A DNA stretch of 64,000 nt from Flavobacterium sp. (lineage in GTDB: Bacteria > Bacteroidota > Bacteroidia > Flavobacteriales > Flavobacteriaceae), in the NCBI GenBank assembly GCA_020403245.1, contig JADBYA010000026.1:1-64000 (forward strand). The letters run 5' to 3'. The translations under genes were made by a program, and so were the position numbers. The notes under the pieces were generated by a model. The model was not told the origin of the DNA. It searched no databases and was given only the letters and a program-made list of their open reading frames with translations. Positions within the stretch are counted from its first letter, which is position 1. Each line of letters starts with the position of its first letter. Of the stretch, positions 16,931 through 27,034 are shown piece after piece.

Positions 16931-16969
16931 ACACGCTACATAAATCTTATAACATAAAAAATAATTATT

Positions 16970-17245
16970 ATGACATTAAACATTAAACCACTTTCAGACA
17001 GAGTTATCGTGGAACCTGCAGCAGCAGAAACCCAAACGGCATCTGGAATTATTATACCAGATACCGCAAAAGAAAAACCACAAAAAGGAACTGTAGTTGC
17101 TATAGGAAATGGCAAGAAAGACCAACCATTGACGGTAAAAGTTGGCGACACTGTTTTGTATGGTAAGTATGCAGGAACCGATTTAAAATTTGATGGTAAA
17201 GATTATTTAATCATGCGTGAAGATGATATTCTTGCTGTAATTTAA
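16970..17245 (+). CDS. groES: Co-chaperonin GroES
   Basis: A 91-residue co-chaperonin, the lid of the GroEL folding chamber. Visible signatures are [13 protein letters not shown] at the N-terminus, the mobile loop [19 protein letters not shown] that docks on GroEL, and [30 protein letters not shown] at the end. Length is slightly under the usual 95-97 residues but complete. groEL begins 59 bp downstream, so the pair forms the usual operon. Confidence 0.97.
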   Translation: MTLNIKPLSDRVIVEPAAAETQTASGIIIPDTAKEKPQKGTVVAIGNGKKDQPLTVKVGDTVLYGKYAGTDLKFDGKDYLIMREDDILAVI

Positions 17246-17262
17246 TCAGTATTAAAATTTGA

Positions 17263-18936
<1,674 letters not shown>

Positions 18937-19003
18937 TTCAAAGTGAGAGATACGAAGTAAAAAGTACAAAGTATTTATTCTAAAAATGCCTCAATTTGCA
19001 ATG

Positions 19004-19038
19004 CCCCCAAAAAGTTAGACACTATTTGGGGGTATTTT
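19004..19038. terminator. Terminator between groEL and the DedA gene
   Basis: cccccaaa (19004-19011) and tttggggg (19025-19032) form a GC-rich stem, followed on the plus strand by tattttttat. The loop reads aagttagacacta. It may serve groEL; the opposite strand has a weaker U run. The arm-and-loop sequence resembles ends of IS3-type insertion sequences, so it may be a domesticated relic. Confidence 0.65.
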
Positions 19039-19728
19039 TTATTCTTCTTTTTCTTCTTTCGGATGTTTCTTAATCATTTTCAAAAAGACTGGGAAAGTAG
19101 AAATCAAAATAATCCCGATGACAATTTTCTCTATATGATGTTTTAAATCAATATCATATTTTTCCAAAAACATGCCATATAAATAATGTCCAGCAAAAAT
19201 TAAGGTAAATGACCAAATAAAAGAACTTACAATATTATAAAACATGAATTTCTTTTTATCCATAGTCACAATTCCAGCAACAATGGGTGCAAATGTTCTC
19301 ACAATAGGCAAAAAACGAGCAAATATTATCGCTTTTCCACCATATCTTTCAAAGAAATCTTTCGATTGTATTAAGTATTTTTTCTTAAACCAAAAACTAT
19401 CCTCTTTTTTATATAAATAATAACCACTCTTTGCTCCAAACCAATACCCCGCCATATTTCCAAAAATTCCAGCAACTGCTACTAGTATTGACAATAAAAC
19501 CACATTAATCAAATCGCTTTCGATAAAAGTAAAATTCTCTACTAAACTACGACTATAAATTCCTGCCAAAAAAAGTAAACTATCACCCGGTAAAAAGAAA
19601 CCTGCAAATAATCCCGTTTCGGCAAACACGATAAACAGTACTATCCAAAGGCCAACTTTCACCCCTGCAATAGACATTGTTATATAAAACTCAGGGTTTA
19701 ACAATTGCAACCAATCAAAATCATTCAT
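19039..19728 (-). CDS. DedA family membrane protein
   Basis: A 229-residue integral membrane protein of the DedA/VTT (SNARE-associated) family. Family motifs are visible: FAETGLFAGFFLPGDSLLFLAG at about 36-57, GNMAGYWFGAKSG (about 90-102), then FERYGGKAIIFARFLPIVRTFAPIVAG (about 126-152), including the conserved arginine pair. DedA proteins act in membrane lipid or undecaprenyl-phosphate flipping and envelope homeostasis. It has five or six hydrophobic segments and a charged tail (KKHPKEEKEE). Convergent with groEL. Confidence 0.9.
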   Translation of the reverse strand: MNDFDWLQLLNPEFYITMSIAGVKVGLWIVLFIVFAETGLFAGFFLPGDSLLFLAGIYSRSLVENFTFIESDLINVVLLSILVAVAGIFGNMAGYWFGAKSGYYLYKKEDSFWFKKKYLIQSKDFFERYGGKAIIFARFLPIVRTFAPIVAGIVTMDKKKFMFYNIVSSFIWSFTLIFAGHYLYGMFLEKYDIDLKHHIEKIVIGIILISTFPVFLKMIKKHPKEEKEE

Positions 19729-19809
19729 ACAGTAAAAAATATAATGTGTTAAAATCGAGCGTGAAATTAATCAAATTTTTTGGGATAATTAAGTAAGAAG
19801 TATTATTGT

Positions 19810-20538
19810 TTATAAAACCAAATTTTGTAGTACTGAAAAGGAAATCGTATGATTCATAAAATCATTAGCGATAGACGAAGTAACATAATGATTTAAATAG
19901 CCAACTTCTAATCTAGTAGTATTATTAATATTCAATCCAAGTCCTACAAAAAATCTGTTTTGCTCTATAAAATTCCTGTTTATATTATTATCTCCCAACG
20001 TAAAAAAAATTTCATCTTGTAAAACTATATACATCTCATTACCTGCACTTTTAAATTGGTATAAATGAAATAAGTTTCTGTTCAAATAACGTAGTCTATT
20101 TTGATAATTGGTGGCACCATATAGAACATAATTATCTACGTTAGGTAGTTGTTCAACCCATCGCTGTTCCAAACGGAATCTATGTAACATCATGTTTTTT
20201 TCATTATACCATTTTTTGTAACATTGAAACTGTTCCCATAGTCTATTTTCTTTAAAATAATCACCTAATGAGTTGTTAAAAGTAGTTACCAGAGCATAAC
20301 CAATAGCAAGATGTTTTGATGAAGAAATATCATATAAAGCTCCAATCCTAAATAGGTTTTGTTGATTTTGCTGTAATTGATTATCCATCCTGAATTGAGC
20401 TTCAACTTGACAACTCCAATGATTAGACACCTTTAAAAAACCAGTATATGCCATCCAGATTCTTTGATCTTGTTTGAAATCTTGGGAATACAAAATGGAA
20501 ATACAAAAAAGACAACCTGCAAGGAATAGCTTTTTCAT
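19810..20538 (-). CDS. DUF2490 outer-membrane-like protein
   Basis: A 242-residue protein with a signal peptide (MKKLFLAGCLFCISILYSQ). The mature part is full of alternating aromatic/hydrophilic strands (QDQRIWMAYTGFLKVSNHWSCQVEAQFRMD, RFRLEQRW, RLRYLNR) matching DUF2490, a predicted outer-membrane beta-barrel common in Bacteroidetes. No transported substrate is known. It ends with a short barrel-type strand, ISFSVLQNLVL. The neighbours upstream are separated by a terminator-like hairpin, so it probably has its own promoter. Confidence 0.75.
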   Translation of the reverse strand: MKKLFLAGCLFCISILYSQDFKQDQRIWMAYTGFLKVSNHWSCQVEAQFRMDNQLQQNQQNLFRIGALYDISSSKHLAIGYALVTTFNNSLGDYFKENRLWEQFQCYKKWYNEKNMMLHRFRLEQRWVEQLPNVDNYVLYGATNYQNRLRYLNRNLFHLYQFKSAGNEMYIVLQDEIFFTLGDNNINRNFIEQNRFFVGLGLNINNTTRLEVGYLNHYVTSSIANDFMNHTISFSVLQNLVL

Positions 20539-20563
20539 TCAATTTTTTTGACAAAAATAACAA

Positions 20564-20594
20564 TAAAAAAACTCCAAAAACGTTATTTTGGAAG
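20564..20594 (-). terminator. Terminator after the HMA-protein gene
   Basis: On the minus strand tccaaaa / ttttgga arms with a short loop are followed by a run of T. It lies just past the stop codon of the heavy-metal-associated protein and ends the probable copper set. Confidence 0.6.
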
Positions 20595-20601
20595 TATGAA
20601 A

Positions 20602-21051
20602 TTATTTTCTTTCATATTTACAACAGCCATGAAGATTGTCATATATCTCTTGAGTGGTTTTGACTTCTTCAGTATCATGACCTACATTAGCAATGGCTTT
20701 TTTAACATCCATCAATAAACATTTTTCTTCATTAATAATTACAGCCATTTGATGTGTTTCAATATTCCATGTAGCTGATTTTACACCACTAACAGAAAAA
20801 GCAGCTTTCTGAATTCGTTTTTGACATAGTTCACAGTTGCCATTTACTTCAAAAGTATATTTGGCATTTTTACTTTTTTTAGCTCCACTCAGTTCGGCTC
20901 CGCCTCGGGTGTCTTGAGCTTGTGTTGAAAGTGTTAAAAATAGTAACATCATTCCTAAAATTGAATTTTTATTCACAATTTTAAAATTGTTTTTTTTGTG
21001 TTTGTGACCCGAGCCATTTTGGCGAACGGATGTAATAATCTTTGATTTCAT
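20602..21051 (-). CDS. Heavy-metal-associated (HMA) domain protein
   Basis: A small metal-binding protein whose core YTFEVNGNCELCQKRIQKAAFSVSGVKSATWNIETHQMAVII is a ferredoxin-like HMA domain. The metal site CxxC is NCELC, followed by a C-terminal CC (HGCCKYERK). HMA proteins bind Cu(I) or related ions. A signal-like stretch (MMLLFLTLSTQAQ) suggests export to the periplasm; the first 33 residues, rich in Lys/His/Asn, look untypical, so a GTG at 20973 or ATG at 20952 may be the real start. It is third in a row after the HYC_CC_PP and TonB-receptor genes, 118 bp after the latter. Confidence 0.8.
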   Translation of the reverse strand: MKSKIITSVRQNGSGHKHKKNNFKIVNKNSILGMMLLFLTLSTQAQDTRGGAELSGAKKSKNAKYTFEVNGNCELCQKRIQKAAFSVSGVKSATWNIETHQMAVIINEEKCLLMDVKKAIANVGHDTEEVKTTQEIYDNLHGCCKYERK

Positions 21052-21169
21052 TTTTTTATTTTTTATATTTAGTTTTTCATTTTTGGAACACAGATTTAAG
21101 AAATATTTGAAATCTTGATAATCAATCTGTGGAAATTTTTCTAATTTCTTACATCCGTGTTGCTTATAA

Positions 21170-23191
21170 TTATTTCATTTTAAATCGCAATCCTGCATAA
21201 TACATTTGACCAAATATTGGCGCATATACTATGGAAGTGTCAAAATTTGGACCAAAAGGATTATCAGCGCCTAAAATAGCCTTCTCTTGACGGTAATTTC
21301 CAATGTTTTCTCCTCCAATATACATTTCGAAAGTACTCGAAAAAATTTTAGTGATTTGCGCATTCATTATTGCAAATGACGGTGAAAACTCGGGAAATCT
21401 GTCTTGTACTGGATTACTTGCTGTATAAGGTAACTGTTGTTTGCCAAGCCAATTGAACGTAAAATCAAACTTCCAATGTTGTCCTTTTTCTTTAATATTT
21501 GTTTGGAATTCAATATTTCCAAAAAAACGATGTTTCGCTTGCAATGGTCTTTGAAAACTTCCCGAAAGATAATCGGTCGAAATATCATAATACTTATAAG
21601 CCGTTCTCAAATTCAAATATTTGATAATTTCCAGATTGAAATCCAATTGAAAACTATTGGCAAACGATTTTCCTTTTAAATCATAAAACAAAACCTGTTG
21701 CGGCGAATTCATAACATCTACAACAGCTTGATTTCGAAAATCGGTTCGGTAAAAATCAAATCCTACATCGGCACTTTTACCAAATAGCGAGAAATTTTGT
21801 GTAAAACTCACCCCATAATTCCATGCAATTTCAGGATCTAAACCATAAATTTTTCCATTGGTATCCAAAAAAGAAAAAACTCTAGAACTCGCAAAAAGAT
21901 ATTGATTTTCGGCAAAAATATTGGCGGCGCGTTTTCCTCTACCAGCAGAAAATCGAATTACTGATTTTTCCCACGGATTGTATTTCACATGTAATCTTGG
22001 TGTAAAAAATACCCCTAACCTATTGTGATAATCTAGTCTTCCGCCTAAAATATAACTGAACTTATCAGTATCATCATAGGTATATTCAAAAAAACCACCA
22101 ACTGAATTGTCAATTCGACTAACATCAGAAAGGTTTACAAATTCAGCATATTTATCATAAGTGAAATTCAATCCTGTTGCAAATTTATGCATCGTGTTGT
22201 TAATTATCGAATTGAAAATCAAATTCGAATAAAAACTTTGCTGCTTAATGTCATATTGGTTTAACCCAAAATACGATTGCTGATTGTGACTCGTAAAAGC
22301 ATTTTGAAAACCAATACTTTGATACGGCATGTCTTTAAAAACATAACCGACTTTTGAAGAAAAATCAATGCGTTCGGTATTAATTTCTGAACCCCAATGA
22401 TTAGTTGTTAACTTATCTCTATCAGGATCAAAATGGAGTTCCCCTGTTTGCTTTTCATCATTCATATAACGAAGATTCATAAACGAAACCCAACCTGTCT
22501 CAGGATTAGAATAATGCCAACGATTTGCAATATTGATTTGTTTCCCTAATGGATTATCCAAAAACATATCGTCGTTCATGTCGTTTTTACCAACACGTGT
22601 ATTACCATGAACAAATAAACTGGTTGCCCACTTGTCTGAAATTTTTTTATTGAAATGGGTATTTAGCTCATATCGACTATCGGTAGAGCCATAAAAATTT
22701 AAGAAAAAAGGAATGTCATTACAAGGCTTAATTAGTTCAGTATTTATTTGCCCCGAAATACTTTCGTAACCATTCACAACACTGCCTGCTCCTTTGGTAA
22801 TTTGGATACTTTCTACCCAAGTGCCCGGTGTAAAAGATAATCCATAAGCTTGTGATGCGCCACGAACTGAAGGAATATTCTCTTCGGTAATCATGATATA
22901 GGGACTTGTCAAACCCAACATTTTAATTTGCTTGGTTCCCGTCAAAGCATCCGAAAAATTGACATCGATGGACGGATTGGTTTCAAAACTTTCTGCCAAA
23001 TTACAGCAAGCTGCTTTGAGTAATTCTTTGCTAGTTACAACCGTTGTATTGGCTGTTCCTGTTAGTGACTTTTTTAGTCCTTTTCGTTTACCCTCAACTG
23101 TTACTGTTTTCAAGGTATCTTTTTTTGGAGTTTCTTGAGAAAAAGTAACAATAGTAAACAACAAGGTTAAAGATAACATTATATGTTTCAT
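21170..23191 (-). CDS. TonB-dependent receptor, probable copper/metal type
   Basis: A 673-residue outer-membrane receptor. Signal peptide MKHIMLSLTLLFTIVTFSQ, then a TonB-box-like start (DTLKTVTVEGKRKG) and a plug domain (about 45-150) with AACCNLAESFETNPSIDV, whose CC pair is found in receptors near copper genes, and GSVVNGYESISGQINTEL. The remainder is a 22-stranded barrel ending GLRFKMK. It imports a metal or metal complex using TonB energy. It is 76 bp from the HYC_CC_PP gene upstream and precedes the HMA gene, so copper handling is the best guess, not proven. Confidence 0.87.
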   Translation of the reverse strand: MKHIMLSLTLLFTIVTFSQETPKKDTLKTVTVEGKRKGLKKSLTGTANTTVVTSKELLKAACCNLAESFETNPSIDVNFSDALTGTKQIKMLGLTSPYIMITEENIPSVRGASQAYGLSFTPGTWVESIQITKGAGSVVNGYESISGQINTELIKPCNDIPFFLNFYGSTDSRYELNTHFNKKISDKWATSLFVHGNTRVGKNDMNDDMFLDNPLGKQINIANRWHYSNPETGWVSFMNLRYMNDEKQTGELHFDPDRDKLTTNHWGSEINTERIDFSSKVGYVFKDMPYQSIGFQNAFTSHNQQSYFGLNQYDIKQQSFYSNLIFNSIINNTMHKFATGLNFTYDKYAEFVNLSDVSRIDNSVGGFFEYTYDDTDKFSYILGGRLDYHNRLGVFFTPRLHVKYNPWEKSVIRFSAGRGKRAANIFAENQYLFASSRVFSFLDTNGKIYGLDPEIAWNYGVSFTQNFSLFGKSADVGFDFYRTDFRNQAVVDVMNSPQQVLFYDLKGKSFANSFQLDFNLEIIKYLNLRTAYKYYDISTDYLSGSFQRPLQAKHRFFGNIEFQTNIKEKGQHWKFDFTFNWLGKQQLPYTASNPVQDRFPEFSPSFAIMNAQITKIFSSTFEMYIGGENIGNYRQEKAILGADNPFGPNFDTSIVYAPIFGQMYYAGLRFKMK

Positions 23192-23267
23192 TGAAATTGA
23201 TTTAAATTTAATTTTAAAAATTAAATTTCTCTAAAAGTTAGAGAAACTGAAATAAATTCAGTTTAAA

Positions 23268-23687
23268 TCAGGCGTAAAAAGTAAATTGACAGTAGAGTTT
23301 ATATCGTGGGGGAGCATTGGACACAAAATAAAATGTTGTTCTTTCTTTAGAAAAACATTGAGCTTCAACCACCGCTTGGGTTTGGTTTTTATACTCTGAG
23401 AAAAAGGCAGATTCAAAATCGAGGGAAATAGTTTTTATTATTATTTTCTCGGTTTTGTTTTTTAGGTTAACTTTTTTATTGGAACAACAATCTTTATGAG
23501 TAGTCTGAGGTTTTGTACAGCAGGATTCTTCTTCTACTAGAGGCATTTCGCATTCTTCTTCTTTAGAAAAAACAGAAGAAACTGAAGCTATTTTCCCTTC
23601 ACAATAATGGACTGTAAACGCCAAACCTGAATTGGAAACCAAAACCAGTAAAGCGATTAAAAAACTTATGTGCTTTTTTAATTCCAT
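23268..23687 (-). CDS. HYC_CC_PP family small exported protein
   Basis: A 139-residue exported protein: signal MELKKHISFLIALLVLVSNSGLAF, then HYCEGK, EESCCTKP, a second KDCCSN and a late NAPPRYKLY. These are the HYC, CC and PP signatures of a Bacteroidetes family usually encoded next to TonB receptors for metals. Paired cysteines suggest binding of copper or a similar ion in the periplasm. It is first in the order HYC_CC_PP, TonB receptor, HMA protein and probably defines the operon's promoter-proximal end. Biochemical role not established. Confidence 0.8.
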   Translation of the reverse strand: MELKKHISFLIALLVLVSNSGLAFTVHYCEGKIASVSSVFSKEEECEMPLVEEESCCTKPQTTHKDCCSNKKVNLKNKTEKIIIKTISLDFESAFFSEYKNQTQAVVEAQCFSKERTTFYFVSNAPPRYKLYCQFTFYA

Positions 23688-23740
23688 GTTGCAAAGTTAC
23701 TAATATTCATATACCAAAAACTTAAAATCGTATTAAAACT

Positions 23741-25096
23741 TTAGATTTCAATCTCTTGTCCCATTAATGGAACAGAACAATCGTAACCATATTTTTCTTG
23801 AATTTTGATTCGCAATTCATCGGCTGGTTGGTTTTCACCATGCACTAAAAATACTTTTTTAGGTTTGTTTTCCAATTCCGATAACCAATTAAGTAAATCA
23901 TTTTGATCACCATGAGCAGAAAGTCCTTCGATTTCAAGAATTTTTGCTAAAACGGGATAATACTTTCCGTAAATTTTCAATTCAGTTGCACCTTCGAGTA
24001 ATTTTCTACCTCGAGTTCCTTCTGCTTGGTATCCAACAAGTATTACTGTTGTTTTGGGCAAACTAATATAACGTTCTAAGTAACTCAAAACTCTTCCTCC
24101 AGTAATCATTCCACTAGCAGCAATGACTACTTTAGGTTGTTTGTCAAAAATGGTGTTTATCGTTTCTTGATAATCGGAATTCATGGTAAACATCTTACAC
24201 ATTGCAATACAATCACTTTCAGAAAGTTTATGCCACTTTCTATTATTAATAAAAATATCCAATACACTTATTCCCATTGGCGTATCAATAACATAGGGAA
24301 TATCTGGAATTCTATCTTCATTTTTCAATTGCCAAAGCAAATACATGATCACTTGTGCTCTCTCTACTGCAAAGCTAGGAATGATAACAGTTCCATCTAT
24401 TTGAAAAGTGTTGTTGACATAGGTTTCCAATAATAATTTCACATCTTCATCAGGATGAATTCGATTGCCATAGGTACTTTCTAAAAAAATATAATCTGCT
24501 TTCTTGGGCTTTATTGGCGAGTAAATCAGCACATCATCATCGCGACCAATATCTCCTGAAAAAACCAAGGTCTTATTTTCTAACTTCAATTCAATTGAAC
24601 AAGCCCCAATAATATGTCCTGCATTAAAAAATCGAGCTGAAATTTCAGCATCTAAAACAATTTCATCATCTGGTTTTATTACTCTAAATAAAGGGAAAAC
24701 TTCTTCTGCCTGTTCAATATTATAAAGCGGTTCTGCAACGTCATGCTTTGAAAAATGTTCTTTATTTGCTCGTTCGGCTTCTTCCTCTTGTATTTTGGCA
24801 CTATCTAATAAAATTAATTTGGTAATAGCTGCTGTTGGACTCGTACAGTATATTTTACCTTTAAAACCTTGATTTACCAATCTAGGAAGCCAGCCGCAAT
24901 GGTCTAAATGACCATGAGTCAACAAAACAAAATCAATAGTATCGGGTAAAATTGGAAGTGGTTCCCAATTGAGTTCTCGTAAGGGTTTAATTCCTTGAAA
25001 TTGTCCGCAATCAATCAGAATTCGAACACCATTACTTTCTACCAAAGTTTTTGAGCCTGTGACTGTTCCTGCTCCACCTAAAAATTTAATTTTCAT
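23741..25096 (-). CDS. MBL-fold RNA-processing hydrolase (beta-CASP family)
   Basis: A 451-residue metallo-beta-lactamase with beta-CASP and RMMBL domains, the arrangement of archaeal/bacterial CPSF-like RNases. Motifs: LLTHGHLDHCGWLP (HxHxDH) near residue 60, HIIGACSIEL, FSGDIGRDDD, and FLESTYGNR starting beta-CASP; then VVIAASGMITGGRVLSYL, and GLSAHGDQNDLLNWL plus VFLVHGE in the C-terminal third. All zinc-ligand motifs are intact, so a nuclease acting on RNA is likely. Its start is 3 bp after the upstream ATP-cone gene; the two appear to be one operon. Confidence 0.88.
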   Translation of the reverse strand: MKIKFLGGAGTVTGSKTLVESNGVRILIDCGQFQGIKPLRELNWEPLPILPDTIDFVLLTHGHLDHCGWLPRLVNQGFKGKIYCTSPTAAITKLILLDSAKIQEEEAERANKEHFSKHDVAEPLYNIEQAEEVFPLFRVIKPDDEIVLDAEISARFFNAGHIIGACSIELKLENKTLVFSGDIGRDDDVLIYSPIKPKKADYIFLESTYGNRIHPDEDVKLLLETYVNNTFQIDGTVIIPSFAVERAQVIMYLLWQLKNEDRIPDIPYVIDTPMGISVLDIFINNRKWHKLSESDCIAMCKMFTMNSDYQETINTIFDKQPKVVIAASGMITGGRVLSYLERYISLPKTTVILVGYQAEGTRGRKLLEGATELKIYGKYYPVLAKILEIEGLSAHGDQNDLLNWLSELENKPKKVFLVHGENQPADELRIKIQEKYGYDCSVPLMGQEIEI

Positions 25097-25099
25097 TAT

Positions 25100-25930
25100 T
25101 TATATGAATTTACAAAGCTCGGAAGCTTCTTTTAAAACATTTTTTATTCGGTTAGGGCTTATCCCTATCCTTTCAAGAATTTCCACATTTTCAATAATTT
25201 CTTTAACCAAAATAATATCTAACACCATTAGTTTATCTTTTTCAGCTATGGTTAAAGTGGTTAAACATGTGATTGGATACAATTGTTCTTCATCAATTAT
25301 TTTTCTCAAACTGAAATTTTCAGGATAATCCCAACTCAGCAATTGCAAACCAGAACATTTTGCAAAAGCAATAGCATCAGATGTAAACCGATTGTTTGTT
25401 ACAATCCAACATGCTGAGATTATATCTTTTTTAGAATAAATTGTATGGCTTCTGTCTTTCAAATCATTAAAACGTGAAAGGATATACAAAGGTACTTTCA
25501 CATCAGAATTGGCATCTTTACCAGAATGAAATTTGCATTCTACCATTTCTATATAATCATTTTTCTTGATGACAACATCTACTTCATGACCTACGCATTT
25601 ACCTGACAAAAAAAGATTTGTTTGAGCTAAATAACCCTCAGAAACAAATAATCTGGCTATGAATTTTTCGAAAAAAAAACCTGCAGGTCCAAGCAACTGA
25701 ATTGCAGCACGCAAATTATATCGAGCTGCGTGTGAATTAGATGATTTTTTTAGTAAAGCAAAAGCTAATTTGTAAATTTTTTTTGTGGAAATACCTTCAT
25801 AGATTTGATTTTCTATAGTTTGTAAAACTTCGTCAACTATATTCTTATTTGCTCCTGATTTAAGCAAAGAACTTTTGAGTTTTTCTCTATTAAAATCAAC
25901 AATATTACCTGAATGCTTTACTATTTTCAT
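25100..25930 (-). CDS. ATP-cone plus Mrr-like nuclease domain protein
   Basis: A 276-residue fusion. Residues 1-85 are an ATP-cone (KIVKHSGNIVDFNREKLKSSLLKSGA... the nucleotide-sensing module of ribonucleotide reductases). Residues 95-210 resemble Mrr-type restriction endonuclease domains: GHEVDVVIKKNDYIEMVECKF gives D-x(n)-ExK and a CWIVTNNRFTSDAI strand follows. An all-helical tail ends the protein. A nucleotide-controlled nuclease is plausible. It directly precedes, by 3 bp, the MBL-fold RNase-like gene, and both may act together on nucleic acids; a defence role is conceivable but unproven. Confidence 0.8.
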   Translation of the reverse strand: MKIVKHSGNIVDFNREKLKSSLLKSGANKNIVDEVLQTIENQIYEGISTKKIYKLAFALLKKSSNSHAARYNLRAAIQLLGPAGFFFEKFIARLFVSEGYLAQTNLFLSGKCVGHEVDVVIKKNDYIEMVECKFHSGKDANSDVKVPLYILSRFNDLKDRSHTIYSKKDIISACWIVTNNRFTSDAIAFAKCSGLQLLSWDYPENFSLRKIIDEEQLYPITCLTTLTIAEKDKLMVLDIILVKEIIENVEILERIGISPNRIKNVLKEASELCKFI

Positions 25931-25986
25931 GGTAAGGTATATTAAGTTTCCGTTTCTAGAATTTTAGTAAAGTTACGAAATATAGC

Positions 25987-26433
25987 TTACTTTTTGATTT
26001 GTTTTTGGTAATAAAAACCTGGAATGAAAAGAAGGATGAAAATAGGTTGAATAATAAATCTTCTGATATAAAATAAGGTCATTTTATGCTCTTCTCCAAA
26101 AAAAGTGAGGACAAAAATGAAACTTATCATTAAAACCGAACCCAAAATCATATAAACCAAAATAGAAAATTTAACAATTTTGGTATCTTTAAAAATCACG
26201 TACAACAGCAACAAAGAAATCACAGAATTAAGGTAAAATCGCATTCCCAAACTGAAAAACAATTTGAAAATATTGAATTGTGGAAAAGGTAAATGAGCGT
26301 ACTCGTCCTTATAATAATTTAAAAACGGATCGTAGAATAATGTTTCTTCAAAAGCTCTTATCAAAACTAAAAGTAGAATTAAAAACAATGACCAAAAGAA
26401 CTTTTTTTTATTTTTTAGTAGTAGCTTTAGCAT
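25987..26433 (-). CDS. Exosortase F system-associated membrane protein
   Basis: A 148-residue multi-pass membrane protein. The motif RAFEETLFYDPFLNYYK followed by FPQFNIFKLFFSLGMRFYLNS is characteristic of the small protein always paired with XrtF. Four to five hydrophobic helices are visible. The frame is open back to 26484, but the start MLKLLLKNKKKFFWSLF at 26433 matches the family better. It overlaps the end of the exosortase gene by 26 bp, indicating translational coupling. Its exact task in protein sorting is unknown. Confidence 0.85.
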   Translation of the reverse strand: MLKLLLKNKKKFFWSLFLILLLVLIRAFEETLFYDPFLNYYKDEYAHLPFPQFNIFKLFFSLGMRFYLNSVISLLLLYVIFKDTKIVKFSILVYMILGSVLMISFIFVLTFFGEEHKMTLFYIRRFIIQPIFILLFIPGFYYQKQIKK

Positions 26434-26965
26434 GATTAGAATATTTATTAACCCAAAAAACCCATAATAAAAAAACAATTCCATAAATCACCAGAGGAAA
26501 AATAACGCCATGCAAAATATGCTCCATCTGAGGAAAATGATACAAAGCAATGCACAATAAAGCAATTCTGCCAATATTCAAAACATGAATAATGATGCTT
26601 CCGAGGAGTACAAAAACAATAGTGTTTTTTAGTTTTCCAGTAAATGCAATTATAAAAGCAATGAATAAAATAATCACACTCAGCGCATTACAACCTTCAA
26701 TTATTCTGGATATATACTTTTTGTGATAAAATATTTTTACACTTGGTTCTTTTAGGTGAGGCATCGAATAGGACTGCGAATCTACCCAAGACAATACAGT
26801 TACCGTTTGATCTGCTACTAGTTGTGTAAAAGAATCAACTTCGTTCTTTGAAGAATCAAATCGGTTCAAATAGGATTGATAGATTATAGTAAGGATTAAA
26901 TAGCTCAACACAAACTTTCCAAGAAAAAGCAAAAAAGGTTTGTATTGCAACAGCAAATTTTTCAA
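26408..26965 (-). CDS. xrtF: Exosortase XrtF
   Basis: A 185-residue membrane protein of the exosortase family. The catalytic triad is present: Cys92 in EGCNALSV, Arg133 in NIGRIAL, His152 in LHGVIFPLVIYG, each in a transmembrane setting. Exosortases are transpeptidase-like enzymes that process proteins with a C-terminal sorting signal; the F type belongs to flavobacteria and comes with the partner gene that follows. The sorted substrate is not obvious in this window. It is divergent from the GAF-domain gene at 27035. Confidence 0.9.
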   Translation of the reverse strand: MKNLLLQYKPFLLFLGKFVLSYLILTIIYQSYLNRFDSSKNEVDSFTQLVADQTVTVLSWVDSQSYSMPHLKEPSVKIFYHKKYISRIIEGCNALSVIILFIAFIIAFTGKLKNTIVFVLLGSIIIHVLNIGRIALLCIALYHFPQMEHILHGVIFPLVIYGIVFLLWVFWVNKYSNHAKATTKK

Positions 26966-27012
26966 TGTAAAATTTTTAACAAATTTATATAAAATAAAAA
27001 AAGTGCAGTCCT

Positions 27013-27020
27013 TACTTTTG
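27013..27020 (+). promoter_or_regulatory. -7 element before the GAF-domain gene
   Basis: TACTTTTG, a full TAnnTTTG match, 14 bp before the ATG at 27035. No TTG is found at the right distance. It supports the ATG at 27035 over an in-frame TTG at 27029. Confidence 0.5.
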
Positions 27021-27034
27021 TAAAAAAATTGAAT

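Noticed and set aside
16887..16969. CIRCE/HrcA operator for groES
   Set aside because: No GAGTGC-type inverted repeat with 9-bp spacing is present.
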